The notes under the pieces are model-generated. The model searched no databases. It saw only the letters and a list, made by a program, of their open reading frames with translations, and was not told where the DNA came from. Position numbers and translations under genes: made by a program. This document shows, in pieces, positions 1 to 10,740 of a stretch of DNA of 64,000 bases (its first letter is position 1; each line of letters starts with the position of its first letter). This DNA comes from Rotaria sp. Silwood1 (Eukaryota; Rotifera; Eurotatoria; Philodinida; Philodinidae), in the NCBI GenBank assembly GCA_905250075.1, contig CAJNOP010000001.1:6909634-6973633 (forward strand), in the 5' to 3' direction.

Positions 1-41
1 ATTGAAAGCTCAGCTCAAGGGGGAAAAGGCAAACTTCTGTA

Positions 42-275
42 TCTCTGAAGTACGCAGAAGTACAGAAGTACCGAGAAGTTCCAAGAAGTATCAAACAGTA
101 CCAAGAAGTATCAAGAAGTACCAAGAAGTACCGAGAAGTTCCAAGAAGTATCAAGAAGTACCAAGAAGTACCGAGAAGTTCCAAGAAGTATCAAGAAGTA
201 TACAGAAGTACCAAGAAGTACAGAGAAGTACAAAGCAGTACAGATAAGTACAAAGAAGTACGAAAGAAGTACGTG
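42..275 (+). repeat. 10-bp minisatellite block 1
   Basis: Tandem copies of a 10-bp unit close to CAAGAAGTAC run through this block. A 40-bp higher-order pattern (CCGAGAAGTT, CCAAGAAGTA, TCAAGAAGTA, CCAAGAAGTA) is visible around 71-190. The 10-bp unit has no stop in any frame on this strand, so it produces spurious open frames in all three phases. I do not call a gene here. Confidence 0.9.
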
Positions 276-298
276 TTTTCCCCTATGAGTTTTACTCC

Positions 299-362
299 AA
301 AACAGAACAAAAGTGTTCTGTAATTGGGAATTCCCAATTACAGAACACTTTTGTTCTGTTTT
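299..362. repeat. 64-bp perfect palindrome
   Basis: Positions 299-330 are the exact reverse complement of 331-362, centred on GGGAATTCCC, with no spacer. It can form a cruciform or a 32-bp hairpin. A second, imperfect hairpin using the same AACAGAAC/GTTCTGTT words follows at 385-420 with a short loop. Both lie between the two minisatellite blocks. Confidence 0.95.
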
Positions 363-420
363 TGTGAACAGAATTTTTGCCATTTCCCAATAACAGAACA
401 TTTTTGTTCTGTTTTTGGGA

Positions 421-655
421 ACAGAAGTACCGAGAAGTACGGAGAAATATCAAGAAGTATCGAGAAGTACGGAGAAATATCAAGAAGTATCGAGAAGTAC
501 GGAGAAATATCAAGAAGTATCGAGAAGTACCGAGAAGTCTCAAGAAGTCTCAAGAAGTACGGAGAAGTACGGAGAAGTACCAGGAAATACGAAGAAGTAC
601 AAGAAGCACCGAGAAGTACGGAGAAATACGAAGAAGTACAAGAAGTACAGAAGTA
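421..655 (+). repeat. 10-bp minisatellite block 2
   Basis: Same 10-bp family as block 1 and in the same orientation, but here organised in a 30-bp higher-order unit (CGAGAAGTAC, GGAGAAATAT, CAAGAAGTAT) repeated about three times from 431. It then becomes irregular and runs into the right inverted-repeat end. Confidence 0.9.
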
Positions 656-690
656 TGCCTTTTCCCCCTTGGCTCAGCTTCCTGTCAGAA

Positions 691-1509
691 ATCGCGATTT
701 TCATCAAAAAATTTCATTTTGAGATTTTTGAAGCGGTTGGATAACGATTAATTTCTACTTTCGAACACAATATGATTTATTGACTTTACTATGTTTTTTC
801 ACAGTTTGTTTTCTATAGCGTCTGATTAAGAAAGAAGCTTGAGTAAAAATACGAACCAAACTTTCGTGTTTTTCTCAAAGTAGATTTAACTGTTTTGTCT
901 GTCTTTGTATCAAAGGCTTCTCGGCTATTTTACATGCTAGAAAACTCGAGAAGGTTTTTAATGGAACAGAAAATTGCACTCTATAGCTTAACAAATCTGG
1001 AATTTTTATTTTCGACTAGCTTTTGGAAAACAATCAATGTTTTTTCGTAGGCACACTCTGATTTTCGGAGATTTTGAAAGAAAATTTCATCATGAATAAA
1101 GAAACAATATTTGGAAATATTTTTCACTCAGTTAAGTTATAGCAATAGGTCTTAGCTGCAATCTAATACCAACAAGTAATCTGTATTATTGAACTTGGAG
1201 AAGAAATCCATATCACGTAGTGATCTACTTTTTGATCTTTGAGGTTATGATAGCTCATGAACAGCTCTATATTTTGGATCAGTTTCTGTTTATAATTTTC
1301 AATCAGATTAGTTGTTCTGAAGCAAGAATAAGTTTCTGACAGAGAAGATGTGAGTCTTAAAGGGTTGCTATTCCATGATATTGACCTATATAATCACAAT
1401 ATTGTTCTAATTCACTCTACACTATCATATGTTATTCGTCTATTGTATAGCTTTGATGAAAAATATACATTCATAAATGCATGTTCATCGGATATTTTTT
1501 TCATTATAG
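691..1509. other. non-coding, probably 5' intron of the myosin gene
   Basis: No exon could be recognised. In particular no myosin P-loop (GESGAGKT) coding sequence is present, although the first visible myosin exon begins at 1510 after a T-rich acceptor ending at 1509. The stretch is most simply intronic. Confidence 0.5.
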
Positions 1510-4500
1510 AAATCAATGACTCTCGAAGATCAAATCGTTCAATCGAATCCTGTACTTGAAGCTTTCGGTAATGCTAAAACAACTCGTAACAATAACTCAT
1601 CTCGATTCGTAAGTTAAAATAAAGAATTATATTCAATTGTTGCATGTTTTGCCATACCTGTTTTAACATGATTATTATTTTTAATAATATTAGCATATAT
1701 TATTTATCTTAAAGCATATGAAAACAATTCTTTCATATTTTAAGTAATCTATGAATCTACAATTGCATTATATTACTAGTGCTATACTTAAGAAACAAAT
1801 TTTTAAAACATTCATGAACTTGTAGCATTGAGTAATGCTAAAATAGTACGAAAAACTAATTCACCACTATTTGTAAGCGAATGAATTGAATAACACAAAA
1901 AAAGATTAAACAAAATCTTCCTCTATAAATTAACTGTTATGTTAACAGATTTTTCTGGCATATTCATCTTAATATTACTTTATGTAAAACAAATTTTCTA
2001 GTATAAATATGTTTTCATTTGTTATTCAATGATGAAATACAAAAATAGATATTTATTTCTTTTTGATTTACTTGTTCTTTTAGGGTAAATTTATTCGAAT
2101 TCACTTTGGTAGCTCAGGCAAAATTGCTGGTGCTGATATTGAAGTATATTTACTTGAAAAAGCTCGTGTTATCTTTCAAGTATGAACGATTATTCTAAAA
2201 ATATCATTTTGTAAATTATTGTTTTTTATTTCTTTTTTTTTAGCAACCAGGTACTATATTGATTTGAAATTTTATCCGTCATTGTTTTTCTAACTGAATT
2301 AATTAATTATCCATTATAGCTGAACGTGACTATCATATTTTCTATCAATTGTGTTCAAATGCTTTTCCAGATTATCATAGTGAGATTTATTGAGAAAATT
2401 TCAAGTATAAATCGAAAATGTTCATTTTTCAGAGGAATGTCTTATTGTTAATGATCCAGGAAAATATCATTATGTATCTCAAGGTGTTTTGACTATTGAT
2501 AATGTTGATGATGCTGAAGAAATGAGAATTACTGATGACGCTTTCGATATTCTTGGTTTTACTAAGGTTTGTTTGTTTAGAATTTAATGATAAACTAACA
2601 AAAAGAATTATTTTTTTAAATAACAGGAAGAAAAACTTAATATGTACAAATGTACAGCAGCTATAATGCATTTTGGTAATAGTCAATGGAAACAACGACC
2701 TCGTGAAGAACAAGCCGAAGCTGATACTACAGAAGATTGTGAGAAGGTTGCACATCTTCTCGGTGTGGAAGCAGCTGAACTTATCAAAGGTTTACTCAAA
2801 CCACGTATAAAAGTAGAGTATTATTTTGTCTTTTAACTTTTATTTATTTAATATTAAATTTTCATATAGGTCGGTAATGAATATGTTAACAAAGGACAAA
2901 ATAAAGATCAAGTTGTGAACTCAATCGGTGCTCTTTCGAAATCGGTATGTTCTTTAATGACTTTTAAAATTAAATTATATCTTAAAATAATTAATTAATT
3001 TGGCTTTTATTTTTAGATTTATTATCGTATGTTTTGTTGGTTGGTCGAGCGTGTCAATTTAACACTCGATGTTAAAGCTAAACGACAATATTTTATTGGT
3101 GTACTTGATATTGCTGGTTTTGAAATTTTTGATGTAAATGTTTAATTGATTTTTTTATAATTTTTGTAATTCTATTATGCAAATTTTAGTACAATGGATT
3201 CGAACAATTGTGTATTAATTATACCAATGAACGTCTTCAACAATTCTTCAATCATCATATGTTCGTTTTAGAACAAGAAGAATATAAGAAAGAAGGTATT
3301 CAATGGGAATTTATTGATTTTGGTATGGATTTACAAGCTTGTATTGATCTCATTGAGAAAGTAAGATTTTTATATCATTATTTCAATGCTAGTATATTTA
3401 TTTAATTTTAGCCTATGGGTATTTTATCAATTCTTGAAGAAGAATGTATCGTACCAAAAGCAACAGACAAAACATTTGTTGAAAAACTTTATAATAATCA
3501 TTTGGGTAAACATCCACAATTCGGTAAACCAAAACCAGCTAAAGGCAAAGCAGAAGCAAATTTTGAAATTCATCATTACGCTGGTTCTGTTCCATATACA
3601 GCAACTGGTTGGCTTGAAAAGAATAAGGATCCTATTAATACTACTGTGTATGTTCAAAAAAAATTTTATTTTTACTTCTTCTATTGATATTCTATTTGTT
3701 TCTTAGTGCTCTTCTCTTTGCTAAATCGAAGAATGCCATGTTAAGTACTTTGTTTGCTGATGTTGCCGAAGAAGAAGGAGGTGGTGGTGCTGCTGGTGGT
3801 AAAACTGGTTTCAAGAAGAAAGGTGGCAGTATGCAAACTATTTCAGCTACTCATCGTGTAAGTTGTCTTTTCTTTCAGTAATTAAAAAATCAAATATCAG
3901 TGCTAAAGATTGATTAGTTTGGTGCAATACTAAATTTTACATCGACTTAGTTTCTTATTTTCGAGAAGTTAACTTTTAAACAAAATTTCTTGAGAAATTA
4001 CAAATGGAGAAGAATGTGTCGAATTGATGAGCTCAACTCCATACGGGTTTTTAACCTCATACTTTGATTGAAAACTAACTTCTAGTTCAAAGACAATGAT
4101 GTTTAATTAACTTTTTTTAAAACGATGATAATCACCTGCAACAGATTTATCATACATATGAGTTATAGTTGAATTTGAAGCATCCATTGATAAGTTTCTC
4201 ATGTAGGGGATAAAGCATCTAAATACTTCGAAATATTTTGAAAGAACCACTGTTTGTGAAACGCACTCGCATAAGCGTCCTAAAGCAACCTGAATAGTTT
4301 TAACAATACATGTAGGATAAGCTACAGATAGCACTAAAATAAAAAAATTGAAATATTGACATTTTGATTCACTGGAATGGGCTGATTTGTTTTGATTAAT
4401 AGTAGAAATTTATGTGAAGTTTTTTTTTCATATGAAAAACGTCAACAAAGACTACTGGCAAGTTATATATTTACTATCTCTAAAAAAATGTTCACCAATG

Positions 4501-7500
4501 GTCAAGTAAAAAATTACCTATAAAGTGATTTATCAATAATTTTCAGTTGTCATTTAGGAGAAAAATAAGAAATCAAAACGAACTTTAAGTAAAACATACT
4601 ATTACAGCCCTTTGAAGTACTAAAATAACGACTTGTGTGCAAAAATCAGCGTTTCAGGTTCGAAAATTCAAAATTTGTAATCGTTAACTTTAAAATTAAC
4701 TGATTCTAAAAAGCTGCTCTATGTGCATCAATATAGTATCATTGATAAAATTTGTTTTGAGTTTTTCTTATTATTCTCTTAGATAACAACTGAAAATGAT
4801 CTATGAAACGATACTGATGTATTGTTTTTTATTTGATAAAAAGTTAAATTATTTTCATAATATTAGCAACAATACAAATTAGTAGTATTTACTTATTGTA
4901 ATCTGAATGAAAAAGTAGACACAGTAGAAAATATGGAAATTTTTATAAGCGGTTACTAATATCTAATAAAATATATGTTGATTCTTCTTTAACTGCAAGA
5001 AATACTTTATTTTTCAGGAACAATTAAACAAATTGATGACCAACTTGAGACAAACTCATCCACACTTCGTTCGTTGTATTATTCCGAATGAAATTAAAAC
5101 TGGTGGCATACTTGACTCACATTTGGTTCTTCATCAACTCCATTGTAACGGTGTACTTGAAGGTATTCGTATTTGTCGTAAAGGCTTTCCAAATCGTATG
5201 ATTTATTCTGAATTTAAACAACGTTATTCAATATTGGCTCCCAATGCTATACCAAAAGGATTTGTTGATGCTAAAAAAGCAACAGAAAATATTCTCAAAG
5301 AGATTCAATTATCTGATGAATTATATCGATTAGGTATAACTAAAGTATTCTTTAAAGCTGGTGTCTTAGGTCAACTTGAAGATATGCGTGATGTTGCATT
5401 ATCAAAAATTATTGCAACATTACAAGCACAAATTCGTGGTTATGTTATGCGTAAAGACTATAGAAAAATGTTAGATCAACGTTTAGCATTAGGAGTTTTA
5501 CAACGTAATCTTCGTAAATATTTATCATTACGTAATTGGCCATGGTGGAAATTATATACAAAAGTTAAACCATTATTATCTGTTGCAAGACAAGAAGAAG
5601 AAATGAAAAAACTTGAAGATGAATATAAAGCACTTAAAGAAGCTTTTGAAAAAGAAGAAAAATTACGTAAAGAATCTGAAGAAAATAATGCTAAATTAAT
5701 TAAAGGTATTTGATATATTTAAATTCATTAGTTTTCTTTTTAATTATTTTCTTTTTTATTTTTGTATTAAGAAAAAAATGATATGTATGTACAATTGGAG
5801 GCTGAACGTGCAAATACAGCTGGTGCTGAAGAACGTCTTCAACGAATAGTAACACAAAAGGCTGATCTTGAACAACAAGTTAAAGATATGGAAGATCGTA
5901 TTTCTGAAGAAGAAGAAGTTTCAGCTGAATTAAATAATAAACGAAAAAAACTTGAACATGATATTGATGGTTTAAAGAAAGATATTGATGATATGCGTTT
6001 GAATTTACAAAAATCAGAAAATGAATGTAAAACACGTGATAATCAAATTCACACATTACAAGATGAGATGGCACAACAAGATGAAACAATTGCTAAATTA
6101 ACACGTGAACGTAAACGACTTGAAGAACAAAATGCTAAAACAAGTGAACAATTACAAGCTGAAGAAGATAAAGTTAATCATTTGAACAAACTTAAATCAA
6201 AACTTGAACAAACATTAGATGAATTAGAAGATAGTTTAGAACGTGAAAAGAAAGCTCGTGCTGATTTAGATAAATCAAAACGTAAATTAGAAACAGATCT
6301 TAAATCATTACAAGGTACACTTGAAGATGTAGAAAAATCCAAACGTGAATTAGAAGAAGCTCTTAAACGTAAAGAACAAGAAATTCAACAAATGGGTAGC
6401 CGTCTTGAAGATGAACAAGGACAAGCATCAAGTCTTGGCAAGAAAATTAAAGAATTACAAGCACGTATTGAAGAATTAGAAGAAGAACTTGAAAATGAAC
6501 GACAATCTAGAACGAAAACAGAAAAACAACGAGCTGATATAGCACGAGAACTTGATGAAGTACACGATCGATTAGAAGAAGCTGGTGGTGCTACAACAGC
6601 ACAAGTTGAAATGAATAAGAAACGTGAAAGTGAATTAGCTAAACTTCGTCGTGATTTAGAAGAAGCTAATCTTCAACATGAAGCAACAGCTGCACAATTA
6701 AGAAAGAAACATCAAGATGCTGTTAATGGTAAATATTTGTTGTTGTTGTTGTTTTTTGAGATACCATCTAAATGAACTGTTCAAATATGGAAGTAAACAG
6801 TTAGATTTCTCCAAACGATAACAGACACTAGTCAGCAACTATCACAGACTGTAAAAGACGTGATTAATATACGATCAAAGACTGTATAACAATAATGTCT
6901 TGTTCTATAATATAAGTTACTTCCTTGTTGCAATGCTAAAGGATGATGAAGGAATGTATCTCAAAAGAGATAGAATAAAGCAATCTCCCTGTGATTAGCA
7001 ACCGCAAATATATTATGTTTCACATTTTAATGCCACAGAGATTGTGTTAGGAGCTTTTTTTTCATTCTAGTTAAGTATTAATGTTTATTGTCTTTTTCAT
7101 TTTAGAAATGGGTGAACAAATTGATCAATTACAAAAATTAAAAAATAAATTAGAAAAAGAAAAACAAAACATTAAATCTGAACTTGATGATTTACGTGCA
7201 CAACTGGATCATGCACAAAAAGGTAAAGCAGCTGCTGAAAAACTTTCGAAACAACTTGAACAACAATTAAGTGAAATACAAATTAAACTTGATGATAGCT
7301 TCAAACAAATTAATGATTTATCCGGTCAAAGAACAAAATTAATTTCAGAAAATTCAGATTTAGTTAAGCAAATTGAAGATCTTGAACATCAAGTTAGTTC
7401 ATTACAAAAAGTGAAAATTACATTACAACAACAAGCTGATGAAGCTAAACGTGCGTTAGAAGAAGAATTACGTGGTAAAAGTGCAATCAGTAAGTGTTCA

Positions 7501-10500
7501 AAAATTCATTTATATTTTAAGATTTTCGTTACCTATTATATTCATTTCATTTTAGCTGCTCAATTACGTAATTTATCTGCTGATCTTGATCAAGCACGTG
7601 AACAACTTGAAGAAGAACAAGAAGGAAAAGCCGATCTTCAACGACAAGTTGCTAAACTCGGTTCAGAAGTTCAACAATGGAGATCACGTTATGAATCTGA
7701 AGGTATGTTTTATTGTTTTTCATAAAAATCTCTCATAGATAAATGTTAAAGTTGGAAAGTTAAACTGAAATCATAACACAGAGAATATCGAATATTTTGT
7801 TTGATGAGAAGAAAGAGAGAAATCATTAATGTATATTAGACTAGAAAAGAACAGATCATTTTAATTGACATTTTTAGCGTTCACAATTGAGTTCTTCTTT
7901 TCGAACAACTCGAACTCTTCATAAATGCATTTTGCCATGCACACTGATTGACTTAAAACTTTAACTGCAAAAAAAAAATGTCTTTAAGATTATTCTATAG
8001 TTGAGTAGTATCAAAACCCAAATACAAAACTTTTGAAATACATTATATATATATATCTTTTTTCCTTAATTATATTTACCTTAGTAATATGATATTGAAA
8101 ACAAACATTAAAACATGATTGAAATTATCATCTATTTCAAAGCTAATTTTTAGCTGATTCAATGTTGAAATAGTTTTTAAGATATGTAGAGAAAAACTTT
8201 ATCCTATAATATTCTATAACAATTTTTCCTGTTCATTATGACACTTAGTAATTCAAAAATCAAAAGAAATATTGTTTCATTGTTTCAGGCTTGGCTCGTG
8301 CTGAAGAACTTGAAGAAGCTAAACGTAAATTAGCAGCCAAATTAACAGAAGCTGAAGAACAAGTTGAAGCAGCATTATCCAAATGCAATGCTTTAGAAAA
8401 AGTTAAAGCTCGTTTACAAGGTGAAGTAGAAGATCTTATGGTTGATGTTGAACGTGCTAATGCTAGTAAGTTAATTTTATATTTTGAAAGAAAAGAAAAC
8501 TAAAATATTCCTTTCTATTAAGATGCTTCTGCCATGGACAAGAAACAGAAACAATTTGATAAGTTAATTAATGAATGGAAACAAAAATGTGAAGATATAA
8601 CAATTGAACTTGAAGCATCACAAAAAGAAGCACGTCATTATTCAACAGAATTATTTAAACTTAAAACACAATATGAAGAATCACATGAACAAATTGAAGC
8701 ACTTCGTAAAGAAAACAAAAATTTGGCCGAAGAAATTAAAGTAAAAAAAAATTATTTTATACTCATTCAGTATAAATTAAAATTCTTCTTTTGTTTTTAA
8801 GGATCTTATGGATCAATTGGGTGAAGGTGGAAAGAGTCTTCATGAATTGGATAAAGCTCGTAAACGTGCTGAAATGGAAAAAGAAGAATTACAAGGTGCA
8901 TTAGAAGAAGCTGAAGCTGCACTTGAACAAGAAGAAGCTAAAGTTCTTCGTGCTCAAATGGAATTAAGTACAGTACGTCAAGAAATCGATCGTCGTATAC
9001 ATGAAAAGGAAGAAGAATTTGAAAATACACGTCGTAATCATGCTCGTGCAATGGAATCAATGCAAGCAAGTTTAGAAGCTGAAACAAGAGCTAAAGCTGA
9101 AGCACTTAAACAGGTGCGAGAAAAAAAAAAGAAAAATATTAACTTTTTTGTTAATCGAATTTTTATTTTCTAATTTTTCTAGAAAAAGAAACTTGAATCG
9201 GATATCAATGAACTTGAAATTGCTCTTGATCATGCCAATCGTAGCAATGCAGATTTACAAAAAGCACTTAAGAAATTACAACAAACAGTCACCGAATTAC
9301 AACAACAAGTTGAAGATGAACAACGACAACGTGATGAAGCTCGTGAAGCTGCTGCCGCTGCTGAACGTCGTGTTAATCTTATACTAGGTGAACTCGAAGA
9401 ATTACGTACAGCATTAGAACAAGCTGAACGTGCACGTCGTGCAGCTGAAAATGAATTGAATGATGCAGCTGATCGTATTAGTGAATTAAGCACACTAAAT
9501 GCTAATTTATCATCACAAAAACGACAATTAGAAGCCAGCGTTGCTGCTATGCAAGCTGATTTAGATGAAGCTGTTGCTGAACTTAAAAATAGTGAAGAAC
9601 GTGCCAAGAAAGCTGGTTAGTTTTTTTTCTTATATTTTTCTTAAATAGACACAGGTTCAATATTGAAAAACAAATATTTTCCTTATTTAGCTGCTGATGC
9701 TGCTCGTCTTGCTGAAGAATTACGACAAGAACAAGAACATGCAATACAAGTTGAAAGACTTCGTAAAGGTCTTGAACAACAAATTAAAGATCTTCAAGCA
9801 CGTCTTGATGAAGCTGAAGCTAATGCACTTAAAGGTGGAAAACGTATCATCGCTAAACTTGAACAACGTGTATGTAGATGAAAGAAGAAATAACAAAAAA
9901 GGAAACTCAAAGAATTCTTTTCATAATTTAGATTCATGAATTGGAAAGTGAAATTGAATTAGAACAACATCGTCATCAAGAAACATTGAAAGAATTACGT
10001 AAGAATGATCGACGATTAAAAGAATTAGCATTTCAAGCTGAAGAAGATCGTAAAAATCAATTACGTTTACAAGATCTTACAGAAAAATTACAAAGCAAAA
10101 TCAAAGTTTATAAACGACAAGTCGAAGAAGCTGGTTTGTATACACATATTTTCGAAAATTAGTAATCAATCATTATTTTGTTTTTTTTTTAGAGGAAATT
10201 GCTGCACTCAATTTGGCTAAATTCCGTAAAGTTCAAACAGAACTTGGTATGAAAATTTAAAAATAAATAATATTTTGTTTCTACTTGATTTTTATTATAA
10301 CTATTATAGAGGATTCAGCTGAACGTGCCGATATTGCTGAAAATCAATTAGGCAAATTACGTGCTAAAAGTCGTTCATCTGTTAGTGTAAGCCGAGCTTC
10401 ACCAGGCGTAAGTTAAATTGTTGTTTCTGTTCTCCTATAAAAATAGTTTTGAATACAATTTTTTTAGCGTGAAATACGTGAATCAACTGTTATGCGAGCT

Positions 10501-10539
10501 TCATCAATTGTTCGTGGCGGTTCAGTTCGACCCCGTTAA
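1510..10539 (+). CDS. muscle (class II) myosin heavy chain, 5' end missing
   Basis: Conventional myosin heavy chain, the actin motor of thick filaments. Exons: 1510-1608, 2084-2179, 2244-2250, 2320-2379, 2433-2566, 2627-2812, 2870-2944, 3017-3133, 3190-3360, 3412-3647, 3707-3857, 5018-5705, 5772-6728, 7106-7489, 7556-7702, 8289-8465, 8523-8740, 8802-9113, 9183-9615, 9691-9869, 9932-10133, 10193-10246, 10310-10407, 10468-10539 (stop). Together they give about 1750 residues. The first exon carries switch I ([12 protein letters not shown]). Then come switch II (LDIAGFEIF), a Gly/Lys-rich loop 2, the SH1/SH2 region, an IQ-type lever arm and an uninterrupted heptad rod. The C-terminus is a short non-helical Arg/Ser tail. 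About 200 N-terminal residues, including SH3-like fold and P-loop, are not in the window. Most introns are about 60 nt. Those at 1609, 3858, 6729 and 7703 are longer. Confidence 0.95.
1819..1878 (+). pseudogene. decayed partial copy of the myosin switch I exon
   Basis: Within the first visible myosin intron, 1819-1872 aligns without gaps to the 3' half of exon 1510-1608, about 38 of 54 bases identical by eye. The following donor GTAAGC also matches the parental GTAAGT. The translation keeps NAK..R..NS..F but changes key switch I residues (Ser-Ser-Arg becomes Ser-Pro-Leu). The 5' half is unrecognisable and an in-frame stop lies at 1804-1806. It is best read as a relic of exon duplication, not a usable alternative exon. 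Confidence 0.7.
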
Positions 10540-10734
10540 ATGTTATAAATTCTCTCAAGGGATTATGCATGTGTGGTGTTTTTGTCTCTTGTCTTTCTTT
10601 TTTATCTAAAGTCTAGCTGTGCATCTGTTTATCTTTATCATTATGTTCTAATTAATGTTTAATATGTAGATTGTCAACTATATCTGATCTTGTCTTTTAT
10701 GTGTAACGAAAAAAATATTAAAAAAAAAAAAAAG

Positions 10735-10740
10735 AATAAA
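10735..10740 (+). terminator. polyadenylation signal of the myosin gene
   Basis: AATAAA about 195 nt after the myosin stop, just after an A-rich run. This is a plausible poly(A) signal by position only. Confidence 0.5.

Larger units (their letters stand above)
2..682. mobile_element. foldback-like element with terminal inverted repeats and internal minisatellite
   Basis: The segment at about 5-41 (core AAGGGGGAAAAGGCA, followed by ACTTCTGTA) recurs inverted at about 646-682 (TACAGAAGTA, then TGCCTTTTCCCCCTT). The two ends are therefore imperfect terminal inverted repeats of roughly 35 bp. Between them lie two direct-repeat minisatellite blocks and a long palindrome. No transposase is visible. 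A target duplication cannot be judged because the left end coincides with the window start. It could be a non-autonomous foldback/MITE-like element or a locally rearranged minisatellite. It would lie in a 5' intron of the myosin gene if that gene continues upstream. Confidence 0.55.

Noticed and set aside
2-751. Several long overlapping open frames encoding EVPRS/KKYQ-type peptide repeats
   Set aside because: The 10-bp unit has no stop in any frame, so all three frames stay open by repetition alone. There is no splice or start context.
3427-3657. Minus-strand open frame inside a myosin exon
   Set aside because: Shadow of a strongly supported plus-strand exon with splice sites and family motifs.
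9230-9607. Minus-strand 125-codon frame rich in Ser/Cys/Arg
   Set aside because: Antisense shadow of the Glu/Ala/Leu-rich myosin rod exon.
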